Positions 41,929 to 51,212 of a stretch of 53,137 nt of DNA are shown here, piece after piece (positions within the stretch are counted from its first letter, which is position 1; the number at the start of each line of letters is the position of its first letter). The position numbers were made by a program, and so were the translations under genes. The notes beneath the pieces were generated by a model. The model did not search any database and was not told the origin of the DNA. It worked only from the letters and a program-made list of their open reading frames with translations. This stretch comes from Azospirillum sp. 51_20 (GTDB lineage: Bacteria; Pseudomonadota; Alphaproteobacteria; RF32; CAG-239). The stretch is from positions 1 to 53,137 of the forward strand of contig MNTV01000034.1 in NCBI GenBank assembly GCA_001917175.1. The letters run 5' to 3'.

Positions 41929-42789
41929 TCAGCCGAGAAAATCAATCAAACTTCCGGTCAGTACGCCGGCGGAGTATAAAATTGCGGTCAGCAGCAGGTT
42001 TTCCTTTAAGCGCGGATTGACCCGGTAAAGAACCAGCAGTCCCACACCGGCACCGACAAGAACACCCGCCATCATTGCGCCGAAACCGATTGCCCCTTCC
42101 AGATAAAGCCGGGTAACAATTACCGAGGCCGAACAATTCGGCACCAGCCCGATCAGCCCGGCCGCAGCCGGTCCCGCCAGCGGATGGGAAAGGAAACGGA
42201 CAAACGGCGCCGCCCCGAGCATCGCCATCGCCAGATTAAACAAAAAGCTGACAACCAAAACAAACAGGGTAATTTTCAGCGAATGCCGGAGCGCTGACCG
42301 CCAGATTCCCCCGCCTTCTTCGCATTTGCAGTCATCATTGCGGCAAAGCGTTTCCACGTCAACGTTCCGCGGCCGCAAAAGCGATGAACGGCAGGCGAAA
42401 AAATCCAGAGCCAAACCGAAGAAAAGGCCGGCCGCAACCTTGATCAGCAATATCTTTGCAATCAACGGCACCGGTGCGGCACTGGAAATCAAAATCGGCA
42501 GCATTTCGTCGGAAGTGGAAAGATAAACCGCAATCAAAGTGCCGGCGGAAATCACCCGCGCGGCATAAAAGTTGGAAGCCGCCGCCGCCAGCCCGCATTG
42601 AGGAAATAATCCGCACAACGCGCCGATCAGGGGACCTGCCCGGCCGGAACGGCGGATCAGGTTGACCGTTTTGTCCCCTGCCTTTTCTTCCAGATACTCC
42701 AGCGCCAGATAAGTCGCCAGCAGAAAAGGAAACAGTTTTAGCGAGTCGATCAGGGCGTCCGCCGCCGTATGCCAAAAAATTTCCGCCAT
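41929..42789 (-). CDS. Putative manganese transporter (arsenic-efflux-like)
   Basis: 286 residues, about eight membrane segments. Resembles the family labelled putative manganese transporter: L-F-P-Q-C-G-L-A-A-A-A-S-N-F and V-P-N-C-S-A-S-V-I-V-T-R, each with a Cys near the middle of a helix. A His/Cys-poor central loop (CRNDDCKCEE) could bind metal. It probably exports Mn2+ or a related ion. No riboswitch is evident upstream. Converges with the SDR gene. Confidence 0.75.
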   Translation of the reverse strand: MAEIFWHTAADALIDSLKLFPFLLATYLALEYLEEKAGDKTVNLIRRSGRAGPLIGALCGLFPQCGLAAAASNFYAARVISAGTLIAVYLSTSDEMLPILISSAAPVPLIAKILLIKVAAGLFFGLALDFFACRSSLLRPRNVDVETLCRNDDCKCEEGGGIWRSALRHSLKITLFVLVVSFLFNLAMAMLGAAPFVRFLSHPLAGPAAAGLIGLVPNCSASVIVTRLYLEGAIGFGAMMAGVLVGAGVGLLVLYRVNPRLKENLLLTAILYSAGVLTGSLIDFLG

Positions 42790-42803
42790 TATTCCGTCAC
42801 CGT

Positions 42804-44186
42804 CTAACAGGTCAGAACGTTGACCGCCAGCCCGGCCAGCGACGTTTCCTTGTAATTGGTGCTTAAGTTCAGGCCGGTTTCATACATGGTTTTGATAATG
42901 CTGTCCAGGCTTACCATATGCCGCCCCGTTCCCCGCATGGCCAGCCGCGAAGCATTGATCGCCTTGATCGCCGCCATCGCGTTGCGCTCAATGCAGGGGA
43001 TCTGCACCAGTCCCCTGACCGGATCGCAAGTCAGTCCGAGGTTGTGTTCCATGGCAATTTCGGCCGCGTTTTCGATTTGGCTCAGACTGCCGCCGAGCAC
43101 CGCCGTCAATCCCGCCGCCGCCATTGAACAGGCCACCCCGACTTCCCCCTGGCAGCCGACTTCGGCGCCGGAAATCGAAGCGTTGGTACGGTAAAGGCTG
43201 CATACGGCGGAAGCCGTCGCCATGAAGATAATGTCCGCCTTTTCCCGTTCATAGGGCGACTTTGACAGGGCAAAACGCTGATAATAGCGCATCACCGCCG
43301 GCACGATCCCGGCCGACCCCATCGTCGGCGCGGTCACGATTTTGCCGCCGGCGGCGTTTTCTTCCGACACCGCAAACGCCCACAGGTTGACCCAGTCGAC
43401 AATCATCAGCGGATCAACGTCGTTTTCAAAAAACTTTTCCTCCAGCCGGCGATACATTTCCGGCGCCCGCCGGGCCAGCCCCAGTCCCCCCGGCAGCACG
43501 CCTTTGGCATGAATGCCGCGGGTAACCGCGTCCTGCATGATCCGCACCAGCTCAATAATGCCGGCCTTTACCTCTTTCGCATCGCGCAGGGCTTCTTCGT
43601 TTTGCAGCACCAGATCGGCAATCGTCAGATTGTAACGTTTACACAATTCGACCATTTCCCTGCAGCTGTCAAACTGAAACGGCACTTTGTACGGCTCGCG
43701 TCCGATTCGTCCGGCCATTTCGTCCCGGCGGGCAACGGTGCCGCCGCCGACGGAAAAATAAACCTCTTCCAGCAAAAGCTTTCCCTTGTCGTCAAAGGCG
43801 CTGAACTTCATGCCGTTGGAATGTTCGGGCAAAAAGGTCTTTTTGTTGAGAACGATGTCTTTCTCCATGTCGAACGGAATTGTCTTTTCTCCGCCGAGCG
43901 CCAGTTCTCCGTCTTCTTTCACCCGGCCGATGTAATCGGTCTCCGGATCCACCTCTTCCGCCTTCAATCCGAGCAGGCCGTAAACCACCGCGTTCAGGGT
44001 GCCGTGGCCGCGGCCGGTCAGCGCCAGCGAACCGTAAAGTTCGGTTTTAACCGCTGCCGTCTGCGCCAAAAGACCCTGCTCCCGCAGATTTCCGACATAG
44101 CGGCAGGCGGCTTTCATCGGCCCCACCGTATGCGAACTGGAAGGCCCTATTCCGACGGCAAAAATTTCAAAAAGACTGTAGTACAT
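42804..44186 (-). CDS. sdaA: L-serine ammonia-lyase
   Basis: 460 residues, a single-chain serine dehydratase that turns L-serine into pyruvate and ammonia with a 4Fe-4S cluster. Typical motifs: G-I-G-P-S-S-S-H-T-V-G-P-M near residue 15, G-S-A-G-I-V-P-A-V, and cluster Cys residues in V-G-C-Q-G-E-V-G-V-A-C-S and C-D-P-V-x-G-L-V-Q-I-P-C. Length is as expected. CGGAGAGGATT precedes the ATG. The Mn transporter starts 15 bp after it. Confidence 0.93.
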   Translation of the reverse strand: MYYSLFEIFAVGIGPSSSHTVGPMKAACRYVGNLREQGLLAQTAAVKTELYGSLALTGRGHGTLNAVVYGLLGLKAEEVDPETDYIGRVKEDGELALGGEKTIPFDMEKDIVLNKKTFLPEHSNGMKFSAFDDKGKLLLEEVYFSVGGGTVARRDEMAGRIGREPYKVPFQFDSCREMVELCKRYNLTIADLVLQNEEALRDAKEVKAGIIELVRIMQDAVTRGIHAKGVLPGGLGLARRAPEMYRRLEEKFFENDVDPLMIVDWVNLWAFAVSEENAAGGKIVTAPTMGSAGIVPAVMRYYQRFALSKSPYEREKADIIFMATASAVCSLYRTNASISGAEVGCQGEVGVACSMAAAGLTAVLGGSLSQIENAAEIAMEHNLGLTCDPVRGLVQIPCIERNAMAAIKAINASRLAMRGTGRHMVSLDSIIKTMYETGLNLSTNYKETSLAGLAVNVLTC

Positions 44187-44294
44187 AATCCTCTCCGGTT
44201 GCTTTGGTCACAAATTCGTATACGCCGGATATTAACGGCTAATTTCGAGAATGCAACGAAGAAAAAAATTTATTTTTTTCCGGTGACAAAATCT

Positions 44295-44322
44295 TTGCTT
44301 TTCTGCCGTTTTTTGTTATAAA
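44295..44322 (+). promoter_or_regulatory. Promoter of the orphan methyltransferase
   Basis: TTGCTT, a 16-base spacer and TATAAA, 23 bases before the ATG of the methyltransferase. Confidence 0.5.
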
Positions 44323-44344
44323 AAGACGGTATTGAGGAAAGAAC

Positions 44345-45283
44345 ATGCAAAGCAAAAACAAGTCCCCCCGCAACAAGACACTGAGCCTAAGCCCTTCGGA
44401 AGCAAAAAAATATCTCGGCCGCTGCCTTTCTGCCGACCGCCCGCTGCCGCCGCGGCCGGCCGACCGCACCATTGTCGGCGACTCGTTTGCGGTTATGGAA
44501 CAACTGCCGAAAAGTTTTGTTGATCTGGCGATCGTCGATCCGCCTTACAACCTCACCAAAGACTACCACGGACGCCGTTTTACCGAAACCGGCGACGACG
44601 AATATGCCGCCTATACCGAAAACTGGATCGAAAAGCTGCAACCGCTGCTCAAACCGGACGCTTCCCTTTACGTCTGCTGCGACTGGAAATCAAGTCTTGT
44701 CATCGGTCCGGTTCTGAAAAAACGCTTCCGCCTGCAAAACCGCATCACCTGGCAGCGGGAAAAGGGGCGCGGCGCTTTGCGCAACTGGAAAAACGGCATG
44801 GAAGACATCTGGTTTGCCACCTGTTCCGACCATTACACCTTCAATCTTGAAGCCGTCAAAATCCGCAAAAAAGTGTTGGCGCCGTACAAACTCGACGGGC
44901 AGCCCAAAGACTGGGAGGCGACCGAGGACGGCAATTTCCGCAACACCTGTCCCTCAAACTTCTGGGACGACGTTTCGATTCCCTACTGGTCCATGCCCGA
45001 AAACACCAGCCACCCGACCCAAAAGCCGGAAAAGCTGCTGGCCAAACTGATCCTGGCAAGCTCCAACCCCGGCGACATGGTGTTTGATCCGTTCCTCGGT
45101 TCCGGCAGTACTTCCGTCACCGCCAAAAAACTCGGCCGCCGCTATCTCGGCATTGAACAAAACCCGGAATACTGCGCCTGGGCGGAAAAACGGCTGGAAA
45201 GGGCGGAAAACGCCCCTTCGATCCAGGGTTACGCCGACGGCGTTTTCTGGGAAAGAAACACGCGGATCAAAAAAAGCGGCTAG
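44345..45283 (+). CDS. Orphan DNA methyltransferase, beta class
   Basis: 312 residues. D-P-P-Y-N-L (motif IV) near residue 66 precedes D-P-F-L-G-S-G-S-T (motif I) near 249, a beta-class N6-adenine or N4-cytosine methylase. It has neither a restriction gene nor a ParB domain, and lies in the core chromosome; it does not have the extra C-terminal domain of CcrM. It may be a housekeeping methylase or the relic of a restriction system. It ends with TAG, overlapping the convergent sirtuin gene by 4 bp. Confidence 0.85.
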   Translation: MQSKNKSPRNKTLSLSPSEAKKYLGRCLSADRPLPPRPADRTIVGDSFAVMEQLPKSFVDLAIVDPPYNLTKDYHGRRFTETGDDEYAAYTENWIEKLQPLLKPDASLYVCCDWKSSLVIGPVLKKRFRLQNRITWQREKGRGALRNWKNGMEDIWFATCSDHYTFNLEAVKIRKKVLAPYKLDGQPKDWEATEDGNFRNTCPSNFWDDVSIPYWSMPENTSHPTQKPEKLLAKLILASSNPGDMVFDPFLGSGSTSVTAKKLGRRYLGIEQNPEYCAWAEKRLERAENAPSIQGYADGVFWERNTRIKKSG

Positions 45284-45984
45284 TTTTCCGCCAGCAGTTC
45301 GTCAACAAAAACCGGCAGCGTTTCCCCCGCCCGGCCGACAATATGGCGGTCAAAATCATAATTGTTGACGGTCGTGCGCAAATTCAGTTCCACCGTATCG
45401 GCACCGTGATATTTGGCAATCCGGGCAAAAGTATTGGCCGGATAAACCGCGCCGGAAGTACCCACGGCTATCAGCAGCCGGCACTTGTCGAGCAAAGCGT
45501 CCACTTCGTTCATCCGGAGCAGGTTTTCGCCGAAAAAGACAATGTTCGGCTTCATCATCGCCGGCACCCCGCAGCCGGGGCAGACGGTTTCCGTCGTCAC
45601 TTCGCCCCAGGTCGTAATCACCCGGCCGCAGTTCATGCACACCGCCTGGTCGATCTGCCCGTGAATATGATAAACGTTGCGGTTGCCGGCCTTTTCGTGC
45701 AGCAGGTCCACGTTTTGCGTCACCACGCTGACGGTTCCGTTCTTATATTCGTTTTGCAGACGGGTAATCGCCAGATGAGCCGGGTTCGGCTCCGCCTTTT
45801 GCAAATCGGTTTTCAAATTGTTGTAAAAGTCGTGCACCGCTTCCGGATTGCGCCGATAGGCCTCGATCGTCGCCACCTCCTCGATCCGGTGGTTGTTCCA
45901 CAGTCCGTCACTGTCGCGAAAAGTCGGAATCCCCGATTCGGCCGAAATTCCGGCACCGCTCAAAATGATAATATCTCCGTACAT
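45280..45984 (-). CDS. cobB: NAD-dependent protein deacylase, sirtuin
   Basis: 234 residues from ATG 45984 (AGAGGAAA upstream). The Rossmann motif G-A-G-I-S-A-E-S-G-I-P-T-F-R, T-Q-N-V-D (substrate loop), the active-site His in H-I-H-G and a zinc site C-M-N-C and C-P-G-C. It removes acyl groups from lysines with NAD. The upstream extension to 46041 has no ribosome binding site. Ends 4 bp inside the convergent methyltransferase gene. Confidence 0.93.
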   Translation of the reverse strand: MYGDIIILSGAGISAESGIPTFRDSDGLWNNHRIEEVATIEAYRRNPEAVHDFYNNLKTDLQKAEPNPAHLAITRLQNEYKNGTVSVVTQNVDLLHEKAGNRNVYHIHGQIDQAVCMNCGRVITTWGEVTTETVCPGCGVPAMMKPNIVFFGENLLRMNEVDALLDKCRLLIAVGTSGAVYPANTFARIAKYHGADTVELNLRTTVNNYDFDRHIVGRAGETLPVFVDELLAEN

Positions 45985-46133
45985 TTTCCTCTCTCTTTCC
46001 GGTATAACCTTCCGCCTGTTCACACAGGCTGCATTCTCCATTCCGAACCTCGTCCGCCCCGCTCCGAAGCTTCGCAGGCCTTACGACCGGGCCGGCATGT
46101 CCATATCTGCCTGCGCGGACGTTTGAAGCACAA

Positions 46134-46168
46134 AAAATCAGTGTCCCTGCTATTGGGACACTGATTTT
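46134..46168. terminator. Bidirectional terminator after kdsB
   Basis: AAAATCAGTGTCCC and its exact complement form a 14-bp stem with a 7-nt loop; T residues flank both sides. It lies about 21 bp after the kdsB stop. Confidence 0.9.
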
Positions 46169-46188
46169 GCCGCTTGTCAAACGAATTG

Positions 46189-46959
46189 TCACTTAATCCA
46201 TTTGCGCGCTTCTTCCAGATCCTCTTCGGTATCAATATCGGCCGGCGCGTTCTTGTCAAGCGTCAGTTCCGAAACCAGTTTGGCGCGGATATACATGCCG
46301 TCTTCAAGCGCGCGCAGCTGCTCCAGCCCTTCTCTTCCCTCCAGCACGCCGACCGGCAGGTCGACAAACCTTTTCAGCGATTCCGCCCGGTAAACGTAAA
46401 TACCGATATGATGATAAAAATCCTGATTTTTGCAGCTTTCCGGGTTGCGGATAAAGGGAACTTCCGCCCGCGAGAAATACAGGCAGCGGCCTTCGTCCTC
46501 GCCTTCGCGCAGACCCATCACGATTTTGACGTTGCTCGGCACCTTGACGTCGCCGGCTTTGTCAAACAGCATGCCGACGGTGGCAATGTCGCAGCCGGTG
46601 CGTTCGATCATCGCAATCAGCTCGTTGTTGACGGCCGGGTTGACATTGACCGCGTCGCCCTGAAAGTTGACCACGATGTCATATTTTCCTTCGGGATCAA
46701 TTTCTTTTAACGCCGCGGCGATCCGGTCGGTACCCGAAGGCAGCGCGGGATCGGTAAGAACGGCTTTCGCGCCGAATTTTTCGCAGGCTTCGACGATCAC
46801 CCGGTCGCCGGCAGCGACAAAAACGTCGCCGGGCACCGTCTTTTTAACGTTTTCATACACCCTTTGCAGCAGGCTTTTGCCGTTGATGTCCAAAAGCGGT
46901 TTGTTGGGGAGGCGGGTTGACGCCATCCGCACGGGAATCATGGTTACGATGTTGGTCAT
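46189..46959 (-). CDS. kdsB: 3-deoxy-manno-octulosonate cytidylyltransferase
   Basis: 256 residues from ATG 46959. KdsB activates Kdo as CMP-Kdo for lipopolysaccharide core. Motifs: I-P-V-R-M-A-S-T-R-L-P-N-K-P-L, L-P-S-G-T-D-R-I, N-F-Q-G-D-A and the acidic C-terminal D-I-D-T-E-E-D-L. Normal length. It shows that the host makes LPS. The longer frame to 47034 lacks a good start. Confidence 0.93.
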   Translation of the reverse strand: MTNIVTMIPVRMASTRLPNKPLLDINGKSLLQRVYENVKKTVPGDVFVAAGDRVIVEACEKFGAKAVLTDPALPSGTDRIAAALKEIDPEGKYDIVVNFQGDAVNVNPAVNNELIAMIERTGCDIATVGMLFDKAGDVKVPSNVKIVMGLREGEDEGRCLYFSRAEVPFIRNPESCKNQDFYHHIGIYVYRAESLKRFVDLPVGVLEGREGLEQLRALEDGMYIRAKLVSELTLDKNAPADIDTEEDLEEARKWIK

Positions 46960-47074
46960 TTTTCTTTCTCTGTAGCAGTTAAATCTTGAACGAATAATAA
47001 ACTTTTTCCCCTTCTTGTCAACGCCGGCCGGCAATGTTATCCGTCATTTTTTTCGCTTTTTCGCCGTTAACCGC

Positions 47075-47103
47075 TTGCAAATAAACGCCGCCTGTAATAT
47101 AAC
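47075..47103 (+). promoter_or_regulatory. Promoter of queA
   Basis: TTGCAA, a 17-base spacer and TATAAC, ending 23 bases before the ATG. Confidence 0.6.
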
Positions 47104-47126
47104 GGGCGCAAAAAGGACAACCAACG

Positions 47127-48212
47127 ATGAAAGTAGACATTTTTGACTTTGAACTGGACCGCAGCCTGATTGCCAAACAGCCGGCCAGCCCGCGCGATAC
47201 GTCGCGCCTGCTCGATTTGAGCGAGGAAGATAAAATCGCCGACCGCCGTTTTTACGACCTGCCGGACATTCTCCGCAAAGGCGACGTGCTGGTTTTCAAC
47301 GACACCAAGGTTATTCCCGCCCGCCTTTACGGCGCCCGCGGCGATGCCAGAGTGGAAGTGACGCTCTACCGGCCGGTTGACGGCGTCCGTTGGTGGTCGT
47401 TCGTCAAAAATGCCAAACGCCTGCACCCGGGCGACACCGTCTGCTTTTACACCGACGACATTACTCCGGAAGAAAGCGGCTTTACCGCCTCCGTCATTGA
47501 GAAAAAGGAAGACGACGGTGTCCTGATCGCCTTTGACTGCCCGCCCGAACAGCTGGCCTCCGATCTGCAAAAATACGGACTGATGCCGCTGCCGCCCTAC
47601 ATCAAACGCGACAAACCGGCACAAGGGGGAATCTGGGACAAATACAACGACAAGGAAAACTACCAGACCATTTATGCCCGTTTTGAAGGCGCCGTTGCCG
47701 CGCCTACCGCCGGTCTGCACTTTACCGACCGCGTGTTCCGGGCACTGGAAGAAAAAGGGGTGGAAAAAGTGTTTGTTACCCTCCATGTCGGCGCCGGCAC
47801 CTTCCTGCCGGTCAAAACCGCCGACACCAAAGACCATAAAATGCACACCGAATATTGCGAAATTTCGCCCGAAGCCTGTGATGCCGTAAACCGGGCCAAG
47901 GCCGAAGGGCGGCGGATCATCGCCGTCGGCACCACCTCGCTCCGGCTGCTGGAAACCGCGGCCGACGAACAGGGCGTGCTGCATCCTTTCGCCGGCGACA
48001 CCGGCATTTTCATCACGCCCGGATACAAGTTCCGCGCAATCGACATGCTCATCACCAACTTCCACCTGCCGAAGTCGACTTTGTTCATGCTGATCTGCGC
48101 GGTTGCCGGCACCGAAAGGATGAAAGCGGCCTACCGTCACGCGATTGAGCAACGTTACCGTTTTTATTCTTACGGCGACAGCTCGATTTTAAAATGCGTA
48201 AACAAAATTTAA
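47127..48212 (+). CDS. queA: tRNA preQ1(34) S-adenosylmethionine ribosyltransferase-isomerase
   Basis: 361 residues. QueA adds the ribosyl part of AdoMet to preQ1 in tRNA, making epoxyqueuosine. Features: F-D-F-E-L-D-x-S-L-I-A-x-x-P-A near the start, R-D-x-S-R-L-L, N-D-T-K-V-I-P-A-R, Y-Q-T-I-Y-A and T-A-G-L-H-F-T. AAAAAGGACAACCAACG precedes the ATG. Full length. Followed by a membrane GGDEF gene 43 bp downstream. Confidence 0.93.
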   Translation: MKVDIFDFELDRSLIAKQPASPRDTSRLLDLSEEDKIADRRFYDLPDILRKGDVLVFNDTKVIPARLYGARGDARVEVTLYRPVDGVRWWSFVKNAKRLHPGDTVCFYTDDITPEESGFTASVIEKKEDDGVLIAFDCPPEQLASDLQKYGLMPLPPYIKRDKPAQGGIWDKYNDKENYQTIYARFEGAVAAPTAGLHFTDRVFRALEEKGVEKVFVTLHVGAGTFLPVKTADTKDHKMHTEYCEISPEACDAVNRAKAEGRRIIAVGTTSLRLLETAADEQGVLHPFAGDTGIFITPGYKFRAIDMLITNFHLPKSTLFMLICAVAGTERMKAAYRHAIEQRYRFYSYGDSSILKCVNKI

Positions 48213-48229
48213 ACGCTTGAGTGTTAAAA

Positions 48230-48250
48230 TTTCTCCGCATTGAGGAGAAA
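48230..48250 (+). promoter_or_regulatory. Hairpin covering the ribosome site of the GGDEF gene
   Basis: TTTCTCC (48230-48236) pairs exactly with GGAGAAA (48244-48250), which holds the GAGGAG ribosome site of the GTG start at 48256. Such pairing could limit translation. Confidence 0.45.
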
Positions 48251-48255
48251 GCAAA

Positions 48256-49434
48256 GTGTGGAAAAAATACGCCGGATATTTGAAACAGATTCTGCCGCTG
48301 ATGAAAAATTCGCTGCTGCCGGTTCTGCTGCTGGGCACGGCGCTCGGAGCCTATTTCATGCTGGCGCCGTTCGGCGAAGAGGCGCAGCGTTTTCTTCACG
48401 TCGGCTTTTTCCTGTCCTGCGCGGCTTCGGCGGGCATTCTGATTTATTTCAACCGCAACCGGCCGCTGTTTTTCGTCCTCGTTCTGCTGATTGCCTACTG
48501 CCTGATAAACTACCTCAAATTTGCCCACGGCATTATCTATAACCTGACCGCGGACTATTATAACCTCTGTTTTCTCACCGCGGTCTGTTTCCTGTTTTTC
48601 TATTTTCTGCCCAACCGGCCGCTGTTTTCCTTTGATACCGTCAATTTCCTCATCGTCGTCTTTGCCGCGCTTGCCCTCGGCGAGCAGCTCGGCCGTTACC
48701 GCGTCGGCATCGACTTCAGCGCCTTTTTCTGCAACGGCTGCGGCTTGCAAACTTTCGGCCTCGCATTGTTTCTGTCGGTTCTTATCATTATGCTGGTTCA
48801 CTCTTCAATCCGCGACGAAATACTTACCACTTCGCTTTTTTTCGCCACTGTCAGCGTCATGCTCGGTTTTTACCTTTCCGACCGCCCTTCGCCGCTTGCC
48901 CTCTTCTTTTTCACCGCCGCGCTGACGGTTCTCTGCGGCATCATCCATTCGCTTCTCTATGCCGCGCGCAAAGACGTCGTCACCGGGCTTGACAACGGCA
49001 ACTCCTTCATCCGCGCACAGGCTTCGCTGCCCTTAAAATACGGCCTGGGCATCGTCTGTATCGACGACTACAAGCACCTGGCTCAGATTTTCAAAAAGTC
49101 CGGGATCGACGAAATCGTCGTCATGATCGCAAAAAAGATCTGCGAACTGGAACCCGACGCCCACGTTTACCGCTGCGGCGCCGACGAATTCATCGTCATC
49201 TTCCCGGCGGCGGAAAAAGGCGCATCGTTTGCCCGCGTCGACAACATCCGCCGCACCGTCGCCGCTTCCGAATTTCTTTTAAGCGGCCGCAAAAAGGCGC
49301 TGAAACTGACCGTTTCCTGCAGCGTGGCCGACAAGAAACGCAGCGACGCCGACGTTTTCGAGGTCTTCATGCGCGCCCGCAAAATTTTGCAGAAAACCTA
49401 CAAATTTACCCAGAATATCACTTCTCAGGCTTAA
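48256..49434 (+). CDS. Membrane GGDEF-domain protein, possible inactive diguanylate cyclase
   Basis: 392 residues with a GTG start and GAGGAG ribosome site. About seven hydrophobic segments fill residues 1-230. A GGDEF-like domain follows: D-V-V-T-G-L-D-N-G, then C-G-A-D-E-F. The second Gly of GGDEF is replaced by Ala and the next domain parts are weak, so cyclase activity is uncertain. It may bind c-di-GMP or serve a regulatory role. It ends 17 bp inside the convergent lgt gene. Confidence 0.75.
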   Translation: MWKKYAGYLKQILPLMKNSLLPVLLLGTALGAYFMLAPFGEEAQRFLHVGFFLSCAASAGILIYFNRNRPLFFVLVLLIAYCLINYLKFAHGIIYNLTADYYNLCFLTAVCFLFFYFLPNRPLFSFDTVNFLIVVFAALALGEQLGRYRVGIDFSAFFCNGCGLQTFGLALFLSVLIIMLVHSSIRDEILTTSLFFATVSVMLGFYLSDRPSPLALFFFTAALTVLCGIIHSLLYAARKDVVTGLDNGNSFIRAQASLPLKYGLGIVCIDDYKHLAQIFKKSGIDEIVVMIAKKICELEPDAHVYRCGADEFIVIFPAAEKGASFARVDNIRRTVAASEFLLSGRKKALKLTVSCSVADKKRSDADVFEVFMRARKILQKTYKFTQNITSQA

Positions 49435-50218
49435 CGAAACGGCGCCAAAACAACCAGCCGCCAAAGACAAGAAGCGGCAACGAGAGCATTTGCCCCATAG
49501 TGATAAAACCGAAATAAAACCCGAGCTGCGCATCCGGCTGACGGAAATTTTCAAGAACAATGCGGAAAACCGCATACAAAACCACAAACAGGGCGGAAAC
49601 CGTTCCTTTGCGTTTGCGCACGACAGGGCAGAAACGCCACAGACAATTAAGGATCAAAAGCATCAGCAGCCCTTCGCAAAAAGCTTCGTAGAGCTGTGAG
49701 GGATGACGCGGCAGATACCCTCCGGAAGGGAAACGCACCGCCCACGGCACCTCGCTCACCCGTCCCCACAGCTCGTCATTGACGAAATTGGCCAGCCGGC
49801 CGAGAAACAATCCGATCGGCGCATAAAGCGCGGCCATGTCGGTCAGCTGCCAAAAATCGAGTTTATGCTTATACGCCGCATACCAGAGGCCGCAAACCGC
49901 CCCCACCGCGCCGCCGTGAAAAGACATGCCTCCGTGCCAGATGGCCAAAATCTGCCAGGGTTCCCGCCAAAAAGCCGAACCGCCGTAAAACAGGGCATAG
50001 CCGAGACGGCCGCCGGCAATGATCCCGATCGTCACGTAAAAAACCACGTCTTCAATCGCCGGCTTGTCAAAGTCCAGCCGATATTTTTTCACATCTCTCA
50101 GCAGCCATGCCCAGGCCAGAACGATCCCGGCCAGATAGGCCATCGAATACCAGCGCACGGCAAAACCGCCGATTGAAAACATAACCGGGGAAACATCGGG
50201 AAAAGCTAATCCTGTCAT
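49418..50218 (-). CDS. lgt: Prolipoprotein diacylglyceryl transferase
   Basis: 266 residues, seven membrane helices. Lgt attaches diacylglycerol to the lipobox Cys of lipoproteins. Motifs: H-G-G-M-S-F-H-G-G, N-F-V-N-D-E-L-W-G-R and the conserved R-H-P-S-Q-L-Y-E-A. AGGAGTTAAG precedes the ATG. Full length, essential in most Gram-negatives. Confidence 0.95.
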   Translation of the reverse strand: MTGLAFPDVSPVMFSIGGFAVRWYSMAYLAGIVLAWAWLLRDVKKYRLDFDKPAIEDVVFYVTIGIIAGGRLGYALFYGGSAFWREPWQILAIWHGGMSFHGGAVGAVCGLWYAAYKHKLDFWQLTDMAALYAPIGLFLGRLANFVNDELWGRVSEVPWAVRFPSGGYLPRHPSQLYEAFCEGLLMLLILNCLWRFCPVVRKRKGTVSALFVVLYAVFRIVLENFRQPDAQLGFYFGFITMGQMLSLPLLVFGGWLFWRRFVKPEK

Positions 50219-50498
50219 CTTAACTCCTAAAAAAACAACGGCGGCGGCGCCGTTTTCCTTTTCAACCGGTAAAGAGTATATTAATTTTCTTCAATATATC
50301 CACACCTAAAAAAACATTTTTCGCCTCCGCAAAATCAACATATTGTTTTTAATAAACATTTTCATCGTTTTAAAATAAAGAAAATAAATCAGGTGGAAAA
50401 CTTTTTGACACCGATTGTCATTTACGACTCGATAATGCTAATTATTAAAGAGCAAACAAAACCCGGGTGTTTTGTATTTTTTAATGGAGAAATCTGTA
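50219..50498. other. Intergenic region between lgt and the YbjN-like gene
   Basis: 280 bp without a gene. A promoter candidate TTGTCA, 16 bases, GCTAAT (50415-50442) lies about 56 bases before the next gene. A TTGACA at 50405-50410 is an alternative. The rest is AT-rich and not otherwise recognised. Confidence 0.5.
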
Positions 50499-50996
50499 AT
50501 GAATCCGGCCGAATCCCAAGAGACTGCCAGCAACCCGATCGACGTGGTCGAGCACATCCTCAACCGCCAGGCTTACGAGCTGGAAAGACGCAGCCGAAAC
50601 GAAGTGGTCGTCGAGATAAAAGGCCGCTGGAACGAGATGCTGCTGTTTTTCTCATGGGAAGAATCAATGCACTGTCTGCATGTTTCCTGCCTGATCAATA
50701 TCGAGGACCAGCAAAAGGACCACAACAAGATTTTTGAACTGCTGGCATTGATCAACGACGACCTCTGGGTCGGTCACTTTTCCTATTGGACCGAACAGAA
50801 AATGCCGGTTTTCCGCTATTCTCTGTTCTACAACCCGGACAACAAAGATTTCTCAATCCAGCTGACTCACGTAATGGACATTGCGGTAAAAGAATGCGAG
50901 CGCATGTATCCGGTTTTCAACGTTGTCCTGACCAAGGGCATGGAACCCCGGCAGGCGCTTTATCCGATGCTGCTGGAAACACTCGGCCAGGCCTGA
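50499..50996 (+). CDS. YbjN domain-containing protein
   Basis: 165 residues from ATG 50499, with GGAG nine bases upstream. The YbjN pattern is visible: I-E-I-K-G-R-W-N-E-M-L-L-F-F, L-H-V-S-C-L-I-N-I and N-x-D-L-W-V-G-H-F. YbjN proteins resemble type III secretion chaperones and affect motility or envelope stress; the exact role is unclear. It is followed by a strong terminator. Confidence 0.75.
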   Translation: MNPAESQETASNPIDVVEHILNRQAYELERRSRNEVVVEIKGRWNEMLLFFSWEESMHCLHVSCLINIEDQQKDHNKIFELLALINDDLWVGHFSYWTEQKMPVFRYSLFYNPDNKDFSIQLTHVMDIAVKECERMYPVFNVVLTKGMEPRQALYPMLLETLGQA

Positions 50997-51036
50997 ACGG
51001 CCGAACCCGGAATATTATAAAAAATAAAAACTTATG

Positions 51037-51075
51037 CGATCCTTTTTTGCGCGGCAAAAAAAGGATCGTTTTTTT
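51037..51075 (+). terminator. Terminator of the YbjN-like gene
   Basis: CGATCCTTTTTTGC and GCAAAAAAAGGATCG form a long stem with a 3-4 nt loop and one bulge, followed by seven T. Confidence 0.9.
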
Positions 51076-51212
51076 GTTACGGGAAAATGGTATAGCTTTT
51101 TTTGCCCGAAAGCAAGAAAATTTATTTAGTATCAAACCGTTGTGAAACAGCGCCGGTATAAAAAAAAGAGGTAAAAAAACGATCGTTAAAATTATTCAAG
51201 GACTAAAAAACA

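Noticed and set aside
47067..48152. A 361-residue minus-strand frame opposite queA, and similar long frames opposite other GC-rich genes (for example 41194-41907, 37945-38709 and 39176-39793)
   Set aside because: They lie fully antisense to clear genes with known motifs, have low-complexity, Arg/Gly/His-rich content and no ribosome sites. They reflect the third-position bias of the real gene.
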